Source: Streptomyces sp. NBC_00569
GTDB taxonomy: Bacteria; Actinomycetota; Actinomycetes; Streptomycetales; Streptomycetaceae
Direction of reading: 5' to 3'
Assembly: GCF_036345255.1 (NCBI RefSeq)
Contig: NZ_CP107783.1
Span: forward strand, 372,001-436,000
Length of the DNA stretch: 64,000 nt
The position numbers and the translations under genes were made by a program. This document shows, one piece after another, positions 32,848-44,825 of this stretch (position 1 is its first letter; every line of letters begins with the position of its first letter). The notes below the pieces were generated by a model, which was given only the letters and a program-made list of their open reading frames with translations, made no database searches and had not been told where the DNA came from.

Positions 32848-34719
32848 ATGTCCAGCAGACCAGCGCGCCGGCCACGGCGCCTGTGGGCCTTGTGGGCGGC
32901 CCTGCTCGCCCTGTTCAGCCCTCTCCTGCTCACCCCCGCATCCGCCCCCGCGGCCACGGCCACCGACACGACCGCCACCACGCAGGCGGACCCCGTGCCG
33001 GGCATGTTCAACCCGCGCCAGACCTGGCTGCGCAACTCCACCGCGGGCCTTTTCCTGCACTGGGGCATGTACACACAGCCCGAGCACTACGACTGCGACT
33101 CCTGGCAGAAGGCCGTGAACGACAGCGGCTGGAACCCGGACTACTGGGTCAAGGAGACGCAGAAGATCCACGGCTCGTACATCGTCCTGGCCACGTTCCA
33201 CAGCCGCCTGGGCTACGCCCGCCCCTGGCCGTCGAAGATCCCCGGCAGTTGTTCGACGAAGCGCGACATCCTCGGGGAGCTCATCAAGGCGGCCAAGGCC
33301 AAGGGCATCAAGGTCATCCTCTACATGACCGACGATCCGCAGTGGCACGACGTCATGGGCCCCGAGTCCTTCGACTCCGCCGCCTACTCCGCGTACAAGG
33401 GCAAGGACGTCGATCTGACGACGCGGCCCGGTTTCGGAGAGTTCAGCTACGACAACTTCTTCGAGGTGATGCACAACTACCGGGACCTGAAGGGCTTCTG
33501 GATCGACAACGACAACGAGTACTGGGAGCAGCATCACCTGTACGAGCAGATCCGTGAGCAGCGCCCGGACATGCTCCTGAGCAACAACAACGAAGACACG
33601 CCGATCATGGACACCGTCAGCAATGAGCAGAAGACGGGCATGACGCCGGACTACGACATGCCGGCCGCGTACTGGACGTCCATGCCGCGTCTGACGGAGT
33701 CCTGCTACAAGGTGCCGTCGAGCGGCGCCTGGTGGTACGACGGCCAGGACCGTCCGGTCGACACGGCGCTCAACATCCGCCGCTACGTGGCCAACGCGGG
33801 CACGTCGTACAAGTCACTGATGGACCTCCAGGCCCAGGTGGACGGGACGTTCCCGCCCCAGCAGCAGGCGTTCACCGACGACATGTCTAAGTATCTCGAT
33901 CCGATCTGGGAGTCGCTGCACGGCGTGGAGGGTGGCGGCTATCTGTACGGCGGGCTGCGTCCGGGCGCCTGGAACGACGGGGCGTACGGCTACACCACGG
34001 TGAGCAAGGAGGACTCGACGCGCCAGTACATCCATGTCACGACGCGGCCGACGGGAACCGGCTCCGGCACGCTCCGCATCCGCGACAACGGCACGAAGGT
34101 GAAGCGGATCAGCGATCTGCGTACCGGCCGGAAGATCGCCTTCGACCAGCACGACGGCACCGTGACACTCAAGAGCATCGCCACCTGGGACCCGTACGAC
34201 ACGGTCTTCAAGGTGGAGACGGAACGGCACCGCCAGGGCCTGTACCCCTCCGACTCGGTGCGGGCCACCGCCACCTCGTCGAAGGACGGCCACCCTGCCA
34301 CCAACCTCACCGACGGCGACCTCACCCGGTACTGGGACTCGAACGCTCAGGTGCCCGTCTCGGTCACGCTGGATCTCGGGGGCGTGAAGAAGGCCCGGTA
34401 CCTGGCCGTGAACCAGACCGAGTGGTCGCCCACGTACAACCGCGAGTCGTTCGGCAGGAAGGAGGACTCGGCCCGGATCAAGGACTACAAGGTCTTCGTC
34501 AGTGACGACGGCGAGCACTGGGGCGATCCGGTGAAGACCGGTGTCATGGAGAGCGCCCGCAGCACCCGCTATGTCGACCTGGACACCACGGCCCGCTACA
34601 TCAGGCTGGAGGTGGACAGCACCTGGTCGGCGGCGACCGTCGTCCCCTTCTACCACCAGTTGAGGATCGACGAGATCGCGGTCGGCCACTCGTATCCCGT
34701 GAGCCACGGCCGCGGGTGA
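32848..34719 (+). CDS. Secreted GH29-like α-L-fucosidase with F5/8 type C (CBM32-like) domain
   Basis: 623 aa from ATG 32848 with AAGGAGG 10 nt upstream. A Sec signal peptide covers residues 1–~40 (LWALWAALLALFSPLLLTPASAPA). The catalytic domain starts FNPRQTWLRNSTAGLFLHWGMY, a GH29 opening. DLKGFWIDNDNEYW holds the presumed nucleophile Asp where canonical enzymes have WFDG, so this is a divergent subgroup. From about residue 480, VRATATSSKDGHPATNLTDGDLTRYW and RYIRLEVDSTW mark a discoidin/CBM32 module for galactose- or fucose-rich glycans. Confidence 0.85.
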   Translation: MSSRPARRPRRLWALWAALLALFSPLLLTPASAPAATATDTTATTQADPVPGMFNPRQTWLRNSTAGLFLHWGMYTQPEHYDCDSWQKAVNDSGWNPDYWVKETQKIHGSYIVLATFHSRLGYARPWPSKIPGSCSTKRDILGELIKAAKAKGIKVILYMTDDPQWHDVMGPESFDSAAYSAYKGKDVDLTTRPGFGEFSYDNFFEVMHNYRDLKGFWIDNDNEYWEQHHLYEQIREQRPDMLLSNNNEDTPIMDTVSNEQKTGMTPDYDMPAAYWTSMPRLTESCYKVPSSGAWWYDGQDRPVDTALNIRRYVANAGTSYKSLMDLQAQVDGTFPPQQQAFTDDMSKYLDPIWESLHGVEGGGYLYGGLRPGAWNDGAYGYTTVSKEDSTRQYIHVTTRPTGTGSGTLRIRDNGTKVKRISDLRTGRKIAFDQHDGTVTLKSIATWDPYDTVFKVETERHRQGLYPSDSVRATATSSKDGHPATNLTDGDLTRYWDSNAQVPVSVTLDLGGVKKARYLAVNQTEWSPTYNRESFGRKEDSARIKDYKVFVSDDGEHWGDPVKTGVMESARSTRYVDLDTTARYIRLEVDSTWSAATVVPFYHQLRIDEIAVGHSYPVSHGRG

Positions 34720-34725
34720 CCAACG

Positions 34726-34764
34726 CGCTTACCCCAAGGGCGAATGGAGCTCTCGGGGTAAGCG
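34726..34764 (+). terminator. Terminator after the GH29 gene
   Basis: CGCTTACCCC (34726–34735) pairs with GGGGTAAGCG (34755–34764) across a 19-nt loop. It lies 7 nt beyond the GH29 stop and in front of the convergent xylanase gene. Confidence 0.7.
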
Positions 34765-34867
34765 TCCCGGCCGTCACCCGGCGGTCAGTGCCCGGTCGCC
34801 GCCGGACACGCCGAGCAGGCCACCGCCGCAGGCGAGGCTGCCCGGGGTGCGGGTCGTCGTCGCGCGG

Positions 34868-38244
<3,377 letters not shown>

Positions 38245-38507
38245 GGAACTCCTCAAGTCCGTTACGAGCAGGCAGGGTTCGGGGGACCGGCACTGTCACA
38301 CCTGCAGTGGGTCGGAGACGGGTCGGCCCTTGGTCGCACCTGCCGTGATGCCGCCGGTCACCTGCCGTTCGGCCACCGGGCACAAGCGAGCGCGGGGACC
38401 ATGGCAAGGACCGAGCGAGAGAAGACGCGCGCTCCCGCGGGAGGCGTAGCGACCCCTGCCAGTCCGTCGGGGGGGGGCACGGAACAAGCAGCACGGGATG
38501 ACGCTGG

Positions 38508-38723
38508 TCACCAGCAGTTGGGCATGCAGTACGCGGCACCGCCGAGGCGTCTGCCACCGGACCGGGCGGCCTGGATGTGCGACCACTCGACGACGGGCCC
38601 ACCCGATCCGCCCCTGGAGCCGGAGACCGAGTCGCCGCAGGACGTGAGCACCGCGATGCCGGGGCCGGCCACGCTGACGGCACCCAGGACGCGGCGGCGG
38701 GACAAGGATACGGAGGCTGGCAT
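38508..38723 (-). pseudogene. N-terminal remnant of an ABC sugar-binding lipoprotein
   Basis: ATG 38723 with GGAAGG upstream. MPASVSLSRRRVLGAVSVAG … VLTSCGDS is a twin-arginine lipoprotein signal, followed by a GGSGG linker and PVVEWSHIQ, which matches the VTLEWWHIQ opening of family-1 solute-binding proteins. After about codon 48 similarity stops and the frame ends at 38508. No permease genes follow; the next gene is GH3. A bxlEFG-like transporter was probably deleted here. Confidence 0.65.
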
Positions 38724-38733
38724 GACGCACCTT

Positions 38734-38757
38734 CCGGAAGAGATCCGAAACTATCGG
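38734..38757. promoter_or_regulatory. Candidate xylan-regulon operator, copy 1
   Basis: CCGGAAGAGATCCG (38734–38747) runs into CCGAAACTATCGG (38745–38757), an imperfect dyad. It lies just upstream of the binding-protein remnant and thus in the promoter region of the GH3/GH10 transcript. Similar text occurs at 39948–39961 and 41131–41155. Confidence 0.5.
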
Positions 38758-38789
38758 TGGATGGCCTCGGAAGTTACGGACACGCGACG

Positions 38790-38830
38790 GGGGTGTCAAC
38801 GGCCCTGACAAAAGAGGCCGTTGACACCCC
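38790..38830 (-). terminator. Terminator after the xylan LacI gene
   Basis: GGGGTGTCAACGGCC pairs with GGCCGTTGACACCCC (15 bp, 38790–38804 / 38816–38830) around an A-rich loop, 18 bp beyond the LacI stop. It should separate the regulator from the downstream GH3 transcript. Confidence 0.75.
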
Positions 38831-38848
38831 CGATGGGTGCCGAGCGCG

Positions 38849-39922
38849 TCAGACCTGCCGGGGCTCCGCCGTACTGGCCCTGACCACCAGTTCCGTCGCG
38901 AGCTCCACCCGGGACGAGGCCGGCGCGACGGACCGGGCCAGGTCGAGGACGAAGCGCGCCGCCAGCTTGCCCATCTCCGCCAGCGGTTGACGCACCGTCG
39001 TGAGCGGCGGCGCCGACCAGCGCACCTCCGGGAGGTCGTCGAAGCCGAGGACGCTCATGTCCTCCGGCACCCGCAGCCCGCGCCGGCGCAGCGCCTCGAT
39101 CGCGCCGAGCGCCATCTGGTCACTGGCGGCGAAGACGGCGGTGGGCGGCTCGGCCAGGTCCAACAGCTGGTTGCAGCCGTTGAATCCGGACTCGTGGTAA
39201 AAGTCGCCGGGCACGATCAGCGCGTCGTCCACGGGCACACCGGCCACGTCCAGCGCGGCCCGGTACCCGTCGAGACGGGCGCGCGAGCACAGCAGCCTGG
39301 GCGGGCCTTCGATGAACCCGATCCGACGGTGGCCGAGCCCCAGCAGATGCTCCGTCGCGGCTATCCCGCCCACCCAGTTCGTGGCGCCGACGGTCGGCGC
39401 CTCGGTGGCCGGTGAACCGGCCGGGTCGACGACCACCAACGGCACGCCCAGGCGTCGCAGTTCGTCGTGCAGCCCCGGTTCGAGGACCGAGGTCACGAGG
39501 ATCACCCCGTCCGACGCGCGGGCCCGCAGATTCGTCATCCACTGCCGGGCCGCGCCCGCCCGGTCGTGAATCGCGGAGACCACCGTGCCCACCCCCGCCT
39601 CGTGCGCGACCTCCTCGACGCCCCGGATGATCTCCACCGCCCAGGGGCTGTCCAGGTCGTTGAAGACCAGGTCGAGCAGGGCCGCCCGGTCGCCGGGCGC
39701 AGGCGGGCGCCGCTGGTACCCATGCCGCTGCAGCAGGTCCTCGACCCGCGCCCGAGTGGCGGGCGACACGTCGGAGCGCCCGTTGACGACCCTCGAGACG
39801 GTCGGGACCGACACCCCCGCCTCCCGCGCGATCTCGGTGATCGTCACCTTGGCCGGCCCGTCCGGGCTCTGCCTGGCTGCCTTGCCTTTGCCGCCAACCC
39901 GGGCCACGTTCCCCACCTCCAT
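38849..39922 (-). CDS. LacI family regulator of the xylan cluster
   Basis: 357 aa from ATG 39922 (AGAGG upstream); an ATG four codons earlier (39934) is possible. HTH: VTITEIAREAGVSVPTVSRVVNGRSDVSPATRARVEDLLQRHGYQRR, preceded by a basic 28-residue tail. The effector domain has DLVFNDLDSPWAVEIIRGVEE and VLGFDDLPEVRWSAPPLTTVRQPLAEMG, typical of sugar-responsive members such as XlnR/BxlR. It lies between the GH10–GH3 block and the CE7/ABC block. A shared 14-bp motif at their promoters and at its own suggests it controls all three. Confidence 0.92.
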   Translation of the reverse strand: MEVGNVARVGGKGKAARQSPDGPAKVTITEIAREAGVSVPTVSRVVNGRSDVSPATRARVEDLLQRHGYQRRPPAPGDRAALLDLVFNDLDSPWAVEIIRGVEEVAHEAGVGTVVSAIHDRAGAARQWMTNLRARASDGVILVTSVLEPGLHDELRRLGVPLVVVDPAGSPATEAPTVGATNWVGGIAATEHLLGLGHRRIGFIEGPPRLLCSRARLDGYRAALDVAGVPVDDALIVPGDFYHESGFNGCNQLLDLAEPPTAVFAASDQMALGAIEALRRRGLRVPEDMSVLGFDDLPEVRWSAPPLTTVRQPLAEMGKLAARFVLDLARSVAPASSRVELATELVVRASTAEPRQV

Positions 39923-39947
39923 CGACCTCTGCATCCTGAAAGATCTC

Positions 39948-39961
39948 CGGATGTCTTCCGG
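39948..39961 (-). promoter_or_regulatory. Candidate xylan-regulon operator, copy 2
   Basis: On the minus strand CCGGAAGACATCCG, 26 bp upstream of the LacI ATG, differs from copy 1 at one base. It would allow autoregulation. Confidence 0.5.
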
Positions 39962-40040
39962 AAACCGTAGGACATGCCGTCGACCGCGCGCCGGTCAAGC
40001 CGAGATTTCTGTCCGACCCGCCGAACGCCTGGCCCTGAAT

Positions 40041-41060
40041 CTACGCGCCCGCTGCCCCCAGCACCCCGCGCAGCCAGGCCATTTGGCGACGTACGTGCAC
40101 GGCGTCGCCGTGCTCGTGGCCGTTGAACGGGTAAGCATGGATCTCCCGGCCGGGGTTCGCGCCGGTGAGTTCGCCGTAGCGGTGACATGCCGCGTATGCG
40201 CCGCTGGGCGGACAGACCATGTCGCGCAGGCCGACTCCGAAGTGGGCCGGGGCGTGGGCGCGGCGGGCGAAGGAGATGCCCTCGACGTAGCCGAGTGTGC
40301 GGTACGCGGCGCCCTCCGCGCCCCGGTGCACGGCGAGGTAGGCGGCAATCTCGCCGTAGGGCCCTGCGTCGGTCAGGTCGAGGGCGCGCCGGATACCGCA
40401 CAGCAGCGGCGCCGTGACCAGGGCCGCGGCGAGATCGGGGACGAGTCCGGCGACGGCGAGCGCTACTCCCCCGCCCTGGCTGTTGCCCACCGCGACGATC
40501 CGGTCCCGGTCGACGCCGGGCAGGGCGCGCAGCGCGGCCACGGCACACACCGCGTCGGTGATGAGGCGGCGGTAGTGGTAGTCGTGCGGATCGAGCAGCC
40601 CGCGCACCGCGGGTCCCGGGCCGCCCGGCGCGGCCGCGTGCGGGTCGGGGGTCGCACCCCCGCTGCCGTACTGGTCGCCCTGACCGCGGTTGTCCATGAG
40701 CAGATGGGCGTAACCGGCGTTAGCCCAGGTGAGACGCTCGTACGGAAGGCCGCGACCTCGGCCGTAGCCCGCGAACTCGACGACTGCGGGCAGGAGTTCG
40801 CCCTCGCCCGCGGGCCGGGTGTACCAGGCGCGGACAGGGTCGCCGGCGAAGCCGCGGAAGGTGACGTCCCAGCTCTCGACGAGCCGCAGCCCGCTGTCGG
40901 CGGGTCGGACGCGGATCAGGGGTTCGGGGTGGGCGGAGGACTTCAGCGTGGCCTGCCAGAACGCGTCGAAGTCGGCGGGTTCGTCGGGCTCGGGTCGGTG
41001 GCGCTGGAGTTCGTCCAGGGGCAGGTCGAAGGCAGGCACAGGCACCTCACAGCCGGTCAC
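40041..41060 (-). CDS. CE7 acetylxylan esterase / cephalosporin-C deacetylase family
   Basis: 339 aa from GTG 41060, chosen for GGGAG 8 nt upstream; other GTG starts at 41045 and 41039 are possible. FDLPLDELQRHRPEPDEPADFDAFWQ is the CE7 N-terminus. DNRGQGDQ, GNSQGGG (nucleophile Ser) and GHEHG (catalytic His) are the three CE7 motifs. No signal peptide, so it would remove acetyl groups from imported xylo-oligosaccharides in the cytoplasm. Divergent from the ABC operon across 153 bp. Confidence 0.9.
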   Translation of the reverse strand: MTGCEVPVPAFDLPLDELQRHRPEPDEPADFDAFWQATLKSSAHPEPLIRVRPADSGLRLVESWDVTFRGFAGDPVRAWYTRPAGEGELLPAVVEFAGYGRGRGLPYERLTWANAGYAHLLMDNRGQGDQYGSGGATPDPHAAAPGGPGPAVRGLLDPHDYHYRRLITDAVCAVAALRALPGVDRDRIVAVGNSQGGGVALAVAGLVPDLAAALVTAPLLCGIRRALDLTDAGPYGEIAAYLAVHRGAEGAAYRTLGYVEGISFARRAHAPAHFGVGLRDMVCPPSGAYAACHRYGELTGANPGREIHAYPFNGHEHGDAVHVRRQMAWLRGVLGAAGA

Positions 41061-41130
41061 GGAGCCAACTCCCGTTGACGCAGCCCCCATTGACAGGGGT
41101 CGAGAGCGGCTTTAGGTTGCGGCGACGTTA

Positions 41131-41155
41131 CCGGAAGATTCCCGAAAGTTCTCGG
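41131..41155. promoter_or_regulatory. Candidate xylan-regulon operator, copy 3
   Basis: CCGGAAGATTCCCG (41131–41144) merges into CCGAAAGTTCTCGG (41142–41155), the same arrangement as copy 1. It is in the divergent promoter region of the CE7 esterase and the ABC transporter operon. Confidence 0.5.
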
Positions 41156-41213
41156 AACATCTTTCCCCTCCCTTGTGATGACCTCTGCCTGCCCGAGTGA
41201 CGAAAGGCCCTGC

Positions 41214-42200
41214 ATGAGCTCCCCCACCATGACGGGCAGCCAGCCCCGCACCGGCGCCCCGCCCGACCCGCCGCCCGACAGGAAGCTTCCGTCCGGCCGT
41301 CGTTCCTGGCGCCGGTCCCTGCGCCGCGACTGGCAGCTGTACTCCCTCGCGGTGCTGCCGATCCTGTTCTTCCTCGTCTTCCGCTATCTGCCGATGATCG
41401 GCAACGTGATTGCGTTCCGCCGCTTCCAGCCGGGCGGTTCGATCCTCGGCGAGGAGTGGGTGGGCCTGCGCTATGTGCGGATGTTCCTCAGCGATCCGTC
41501 GTTCTGGCAGGTCTTCGGGAACACCCTCCGGATGGGCCTGCTGACGCTGCTGTTCTGCTTCCCGGTGCCGATCGTGCTGGCCCTGCTGCTCAACGAGGTC
41601 AGGCGCACCGCACTGAAACGCTTCGTGCAGTCGATCTCGTACCTGCCGCACTTCCTGTCCATCGTGATCGTCGCGGGCATCACGGTGCAGATGCTGGCGT
41701 CGGACGGCCCGATCAACCACGTGCTCACGACGTTCGGCCACGATCCGGTCCGGTTCATCCAGGAGCCCGGCTGGTTCCGGACGATCTACGTCGGTTCCGA
41801 GGTCTGGCAGACGGCTGGCTGGGGCACGATCCTCTATCTCGCCGCGTTGAGCACGATCGACGAGGACCTGTACGAGGCGGCCCGGATCGACGGCGCGAAC
41901 CGCTGGCAGCAGACCTGGCATGTGACGCTCCCGGGCATCCGCCCCACCATGATCACGCTGCTGATCCTCAACATCGGCACGTTCATGGTCGTCGGCTTCG
42001 AGAAGATCCTGCTGCTCTACAACCCGCTGACGTACCCGACGGCGGACGTCGTCTCCACCTACCTGTACCGCACCGGTGTCGAGTCGAACTCCTTCAGCTA
42101 TGCCGCCGCCATCGGCCTGTTCGAGGCGATCATCGGCCTCGTGCTGATCACGTCCGCGAACCGGCTGTCGCGCAAGACCGTGGGGACGAGCCTGTGGTGA
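41214..42200 (+). CDS. ABC sugar permease, LplB type
   Basis: 328 aa from ATG 41214 (GAAAGG upstream). A Pro/Arg-rich N-terminal tail of about 40 residues precedes six membrane helices beginning LYSLAVLPILFFLVFRYLPMIG. YEAARIDGANRWQQTWHVTLPGI is the EAA loop that docks the ATPase. LplB-type permeases pair with LplC-type partners for oligosaccharides of plant cell walls. First gene of a six-gene operon; no ATPase is encoded here, so the shared MsiK protein is expected to serve. Confidence 0.92.
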   Translation: MSSPTMTGSQPRTGAPPDPPPDRKLPSGRRSWRRSLRRDWQLYSLAVLPILFFLVFRYLPMIGNVIAFRRFQPGGSILGEEWVGLRYVRMFLSDPSFWQVFGNTLRMGLLTLLFCFPVPIVLALLLNEVRRTALKRFVQSISYLPHFLSIVIVAGITVQMLASDGPINHVLTTFGHDPVRFIQEPGWFRTIYVGSEVWQTAGWGTILYLAALSTIDEDLYEAARIDGANRWQQTWHVTLPGIRPTMITLLILNIGTFMVVGFEKILLLYNPLTYPTADVVSTYLYRTGVESNSFSYAAAIGLFEAIIGLVLITSANRLSRKTVGTSLW

Positions 42201-43105
42201 GCATCCAGACCCGCCCCCGCGCCGCGACGACCGTGAACAGCGCGACCCGCGGCTACCGTGTCTTCCAAAGCGTCAACGCCGTGATCCTGACGCTGGTCGT
42301 GGTGGTCACGCTCTACCCGATCGTCAATATCGTCGCCCGCTCGTTCAGCGGGGAGCGCCAGATCCGGGCGGGCGAGGTGACGCTGTGGCCCAAGGGCTTC
42401 AACCTCACCACGTACAAGATTGTCTTCCAGGACGGGACGTTCTGGCGCAGCTACGGGAACACTGTCCTCTATACGGTGCTCTCCACCGCCGTCGCCATGG
42501 TCCTCACCACGGTCTACGCGTACGTCCTGTCCAAGAAGGACCTGCGCGGGCGTACGTTCCTCGTCGGTGTCGCCGTCTTCACGATGTTCTTCTCCGGCGG
42601 TCTGATCCCGAACTATGTGCTCATCACCAGCCTCGGCCTCAAGAACTCGATCTGGGCGATCGCCCTGCCGAACGCCATCAGCGTCTTCAACCTTCTGGTG
42701 ATGAAGGCGTTCTTCGAGAACATGCCGGCGGAGCTCGAGGAGGCCGCGCAGATCGACGGCCTGAGCGCCTACGGGACTCTGCTGCGGATCGTGCTGCCGC
42801 TGTCGAAGGCCGTCATCGCGACCATGGTGCTCTTCTACTCGGTGTCGTTCTGGAACTCATGGTTCTCGGCGTTCCTGTACATGGACAGAGCCGATCTGAT
42901 GCCGGTCACCGTCTATCTGCGCAACCTCATCGCGGGCGCCACCGAGGGCGGCAACGCGGGGGCCGCGGCCGACCAGCTCACCCAGGCCGCCGCGAACATC
43001 CAGTCGGTGACCATCGTGCTCACGGCGCTGCCGATTCTGGCCGTCTACCCCTTCGTACAGCGGTACTTCGTCTCGGGCGTGATGCTCGGCGCGGTCAAGG
43101 GCTGA
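42197..43105 (+). CDS. ABC sugar permease, LplC/YtcP type
   Basis: 302 aa from GTG 42197, which overlaps the preceding stop (GTGA). Six membrane helices start at VNAVILTLVVVVTLYPIVNIVARSFS. The EAA loop is ELEEAAQIDGLSAYGTLLRIVLPL. The GLIPNYVLITSLGLKNSIWAIALP segment is characteristic of the carbohydrate permease subfamily CUT1, YtcP/LplC branch. Forms the channel with the previous gene product. Confidence 0.92.
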   Translation: MSIQTRPRAATTVNSATRGYRVFQSVNAVILTLVVVVTLYPIVNIVARSFSGERQIRAGEVTLWPKGFNLTTYKIVFQDGTFWRSYGNTVLYTVLSTAVAMVLTTVYAYVLSKKDLRGRTFLVGVAVFTMFFSGGLIPNYVLITSLGLKNSIWAIALPNAISVFNLLVMKAFFENMPAELEEAAQIDGLSAYGTLLRIVLPLSKAVIATMVLFYSVSFWNSWFSAFLYMDRADLMPVTVYLRNLIAGATEGGNAGAAADQLTQAAANIQSVTIVLTALPILAVYPFVQRYFVSGVMLGAVKG

Positions 43106-43169
43106 CCACACCCACTTCACGCATGAACGTAATCAAGCCTCAACAGACTTGCATGACAAAGGAGTTCAC

Positions 43170-44825
43170 GTGACGAACACGGGCCAGCTGTCGAGAAGGT
43201 CGCTGCTCGCCGCGGCGGGGTTCGCCGGACTCGCCGTACTCACCGGCTGCGGCAGCGGTGAGAACGGCGGCGACAGCAAGGACCTGTCGAAGAAGCGCAA
43301 CGGCGCCATGGAGAAGTACAACGCCGGTGAGCAGTTCAAGGCGACCAAGGCGCTCTCCTTCTCCGTCCTGCACAACAACAACCCGACGTACCCGAGGAAG
43401 AACAGCTGGCTGTTCTGGAAGGAGGTCACCAAGCGCACGGGCATCACTCTGCAGCCCGTCGACGTCCCGCTGAGCGACTACGAGAAGAAGCGCAGCCTGC
43501 TGATCGGCTCGGGAGACGCCCCCTTCCTGATCCCGAAGACGTACCACCCCTCCGAGGTCGCCTTCGTGTCGTCGGGCGCGATCCTGCCGGTGAGCGAGTA
43601 CGTGCACCTGATGCCCAACTTCCAGGACAAGGTCAAGCGCTGGAAGCTCGAGCCCGAGCTGGACTCCATCCGCCAGTCCGACGGCAAGTACTACCTGCTG
43701 CCCGGGCTCCACGAGAAGCCCAGGTCCGGATACTCACTGTCCTTCCGCACCGACGTCCTCGACAAGATCGGCGTGAGCCTGCCGTCGACGTGGGACGAGG
43801 TGTACGAAGTCCTCAAGGCGATCAAGGCGGAGTACCCCGACAGCTACCCGCTCTCCGACCGCTGGAGCACCAACACCGTCTTCCCGGCGGCCGCCCTCCT
43901 CAGCTACCTCGGGCAGGCGTACGGCGTCCGGGCCGGCTGGACCTACGAGAACATCACCTTCGACACGAAGGCGCAGAAGTTCGTCTTCACCGGGGCGACG
44001 GACGAGTTCCGACAGGTCATCGAGTATCTGCGCAAGCTGGTCGCCGAGAAGCTGATGGACCCGGAGAGCTTCACCCAGACCGACGACAACGCGGTGAAGA
44101 AGCTGCTCGCCGAGAAGTCCTTCGCGATCAGCGCCAACCCGCAGGAGCTGGTGCAGAAGTACCGCTACAACCTGGAGCGACAGGTCAAGGGCTCGAAGAT
44201 CGAGATGATTCCCGTGCCACTCGGACCCGCCGGTGAGGTCGTGCTCGGCGGCATCCGCCTGGAGAACGGCCTGATGATCTCCAGCAAGGCGCTCAAGAGC
44301 GACAACTTCGTCGCGCTGATGCAGTTCACCGACTGGCTCTTCTACTCGGACGAGGGCCAGGCGTTCTGCAAATGGGGCGTCGAGGGCGTCACGTACACGA
44401 AGTCCGGCGACCAGTACAAGCTCAAGCCCGGCATCAGCCTCATGGGCTCGGACCCCAAGGCCCCGAAGGATCTGCAGAAGGACTACGGCTTCTTCAACGG
44501 CGTCTTCACCTACGGCGGCAGCTGGGAGCTGGTGTCCTCCTCGTTCAGCCCGGACGAGAAGAAGTTCCAGGACGTGATGGCCACGCGCAAGCAGACGACG
44601 ATCGCCCCCGCGCACCCGCTGCTGTCCGCGGAGCAGGAGCAGGCCTCGCTCTGGGAGACGCCGCTCACGGACCACATGAACCAGAACACCCTCAAGTTCG
44701 CTCTCGGCAAGCGGCCACTGTCCGAATGGGACGACTACGTCGCCGAGCTGAAGGCCAAGAACATGCAGCAGTTCGTGGATCTGCACAACAAGGCCTACGA
44801 GCGGTACAAGAAGGACAACGGATGA
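43170..44825 (+). CDS. ABC oligosaccharide-binding lipoprotein, LipO/LplA type
   Basis: 551 aa from GTG 43170 with AAAGGAG 8 nt upstream. Twin-arginine-like lipoprotein signal SRRSLLAAAGFAGLAVLTGCGSG, with lipobox L-T-G-Cys27. The large size (about 550 aa versus 420) is usual for the LipO-type binding proteins that accompany LplB/LplC permeases. FSVLHNNNPTYPRKNSWLFWKEVTKRTGI is the first lobe. It would capture xylo-oligosaccharides, possibly glucuronic-acid-decorated ones given the GH67 gene in the block; specificity is inferred. Confidence 0.92.
   Translation: MTNTGQLSRRSLLAAAGFAGLAVLTGCGSGENGGDSKDLSKKRNGAMEKYNAGEQFKATKALSFSVLHNNNPTYPRKNSWLFWKEVTKRTGITLQPVDVPLSDYEKKRSLLIGSGDAPFLIPKTYHPSEVAFVSSGAILPVSEYVHLMPNFQDKVKRWKLEPELDSIRQSDGKYYLLPGLHEKPRSGYSLSFRTDVLDKIGVSLPSTWDEVYEVLKAIKAEYPDSYPLSDRWSTNTVFPAAALLSYLGQAYGVRAGWTYENITFDTKAQKFVFTGATDEFRQVIEYLRKLVAEKLMDPESFTQTDDNAVKKLLAEKSFAISANPQELVQKYRYNLERQVKGSKIEMIPVPLGPAGEVVLGGIRLENGLMISSKALKSDNFVALMQFTDWLFYSDEGQAFCKWGVEGVTYTKSGDQYKLKPGISLMGSDPKAPKDLQKDYGFFNGVFTYGGSWELVSSSFSPDEKKFQDVMATRKQTTIAPAHPLLSAEQEQASLWETPLTDHMNQNTLKFALGKRPLSEWDDYVAELKAKNMQQFVDLHNKAYERYKKDNG

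Noticed and set aside
31150..33537. 795-codon minus-strand frame opposite GH36 and GH29
   Set aside because: Spans two well-identified genes in antisense; composition (Val/Gly/Arg-rich) is typical of a shadow frame.
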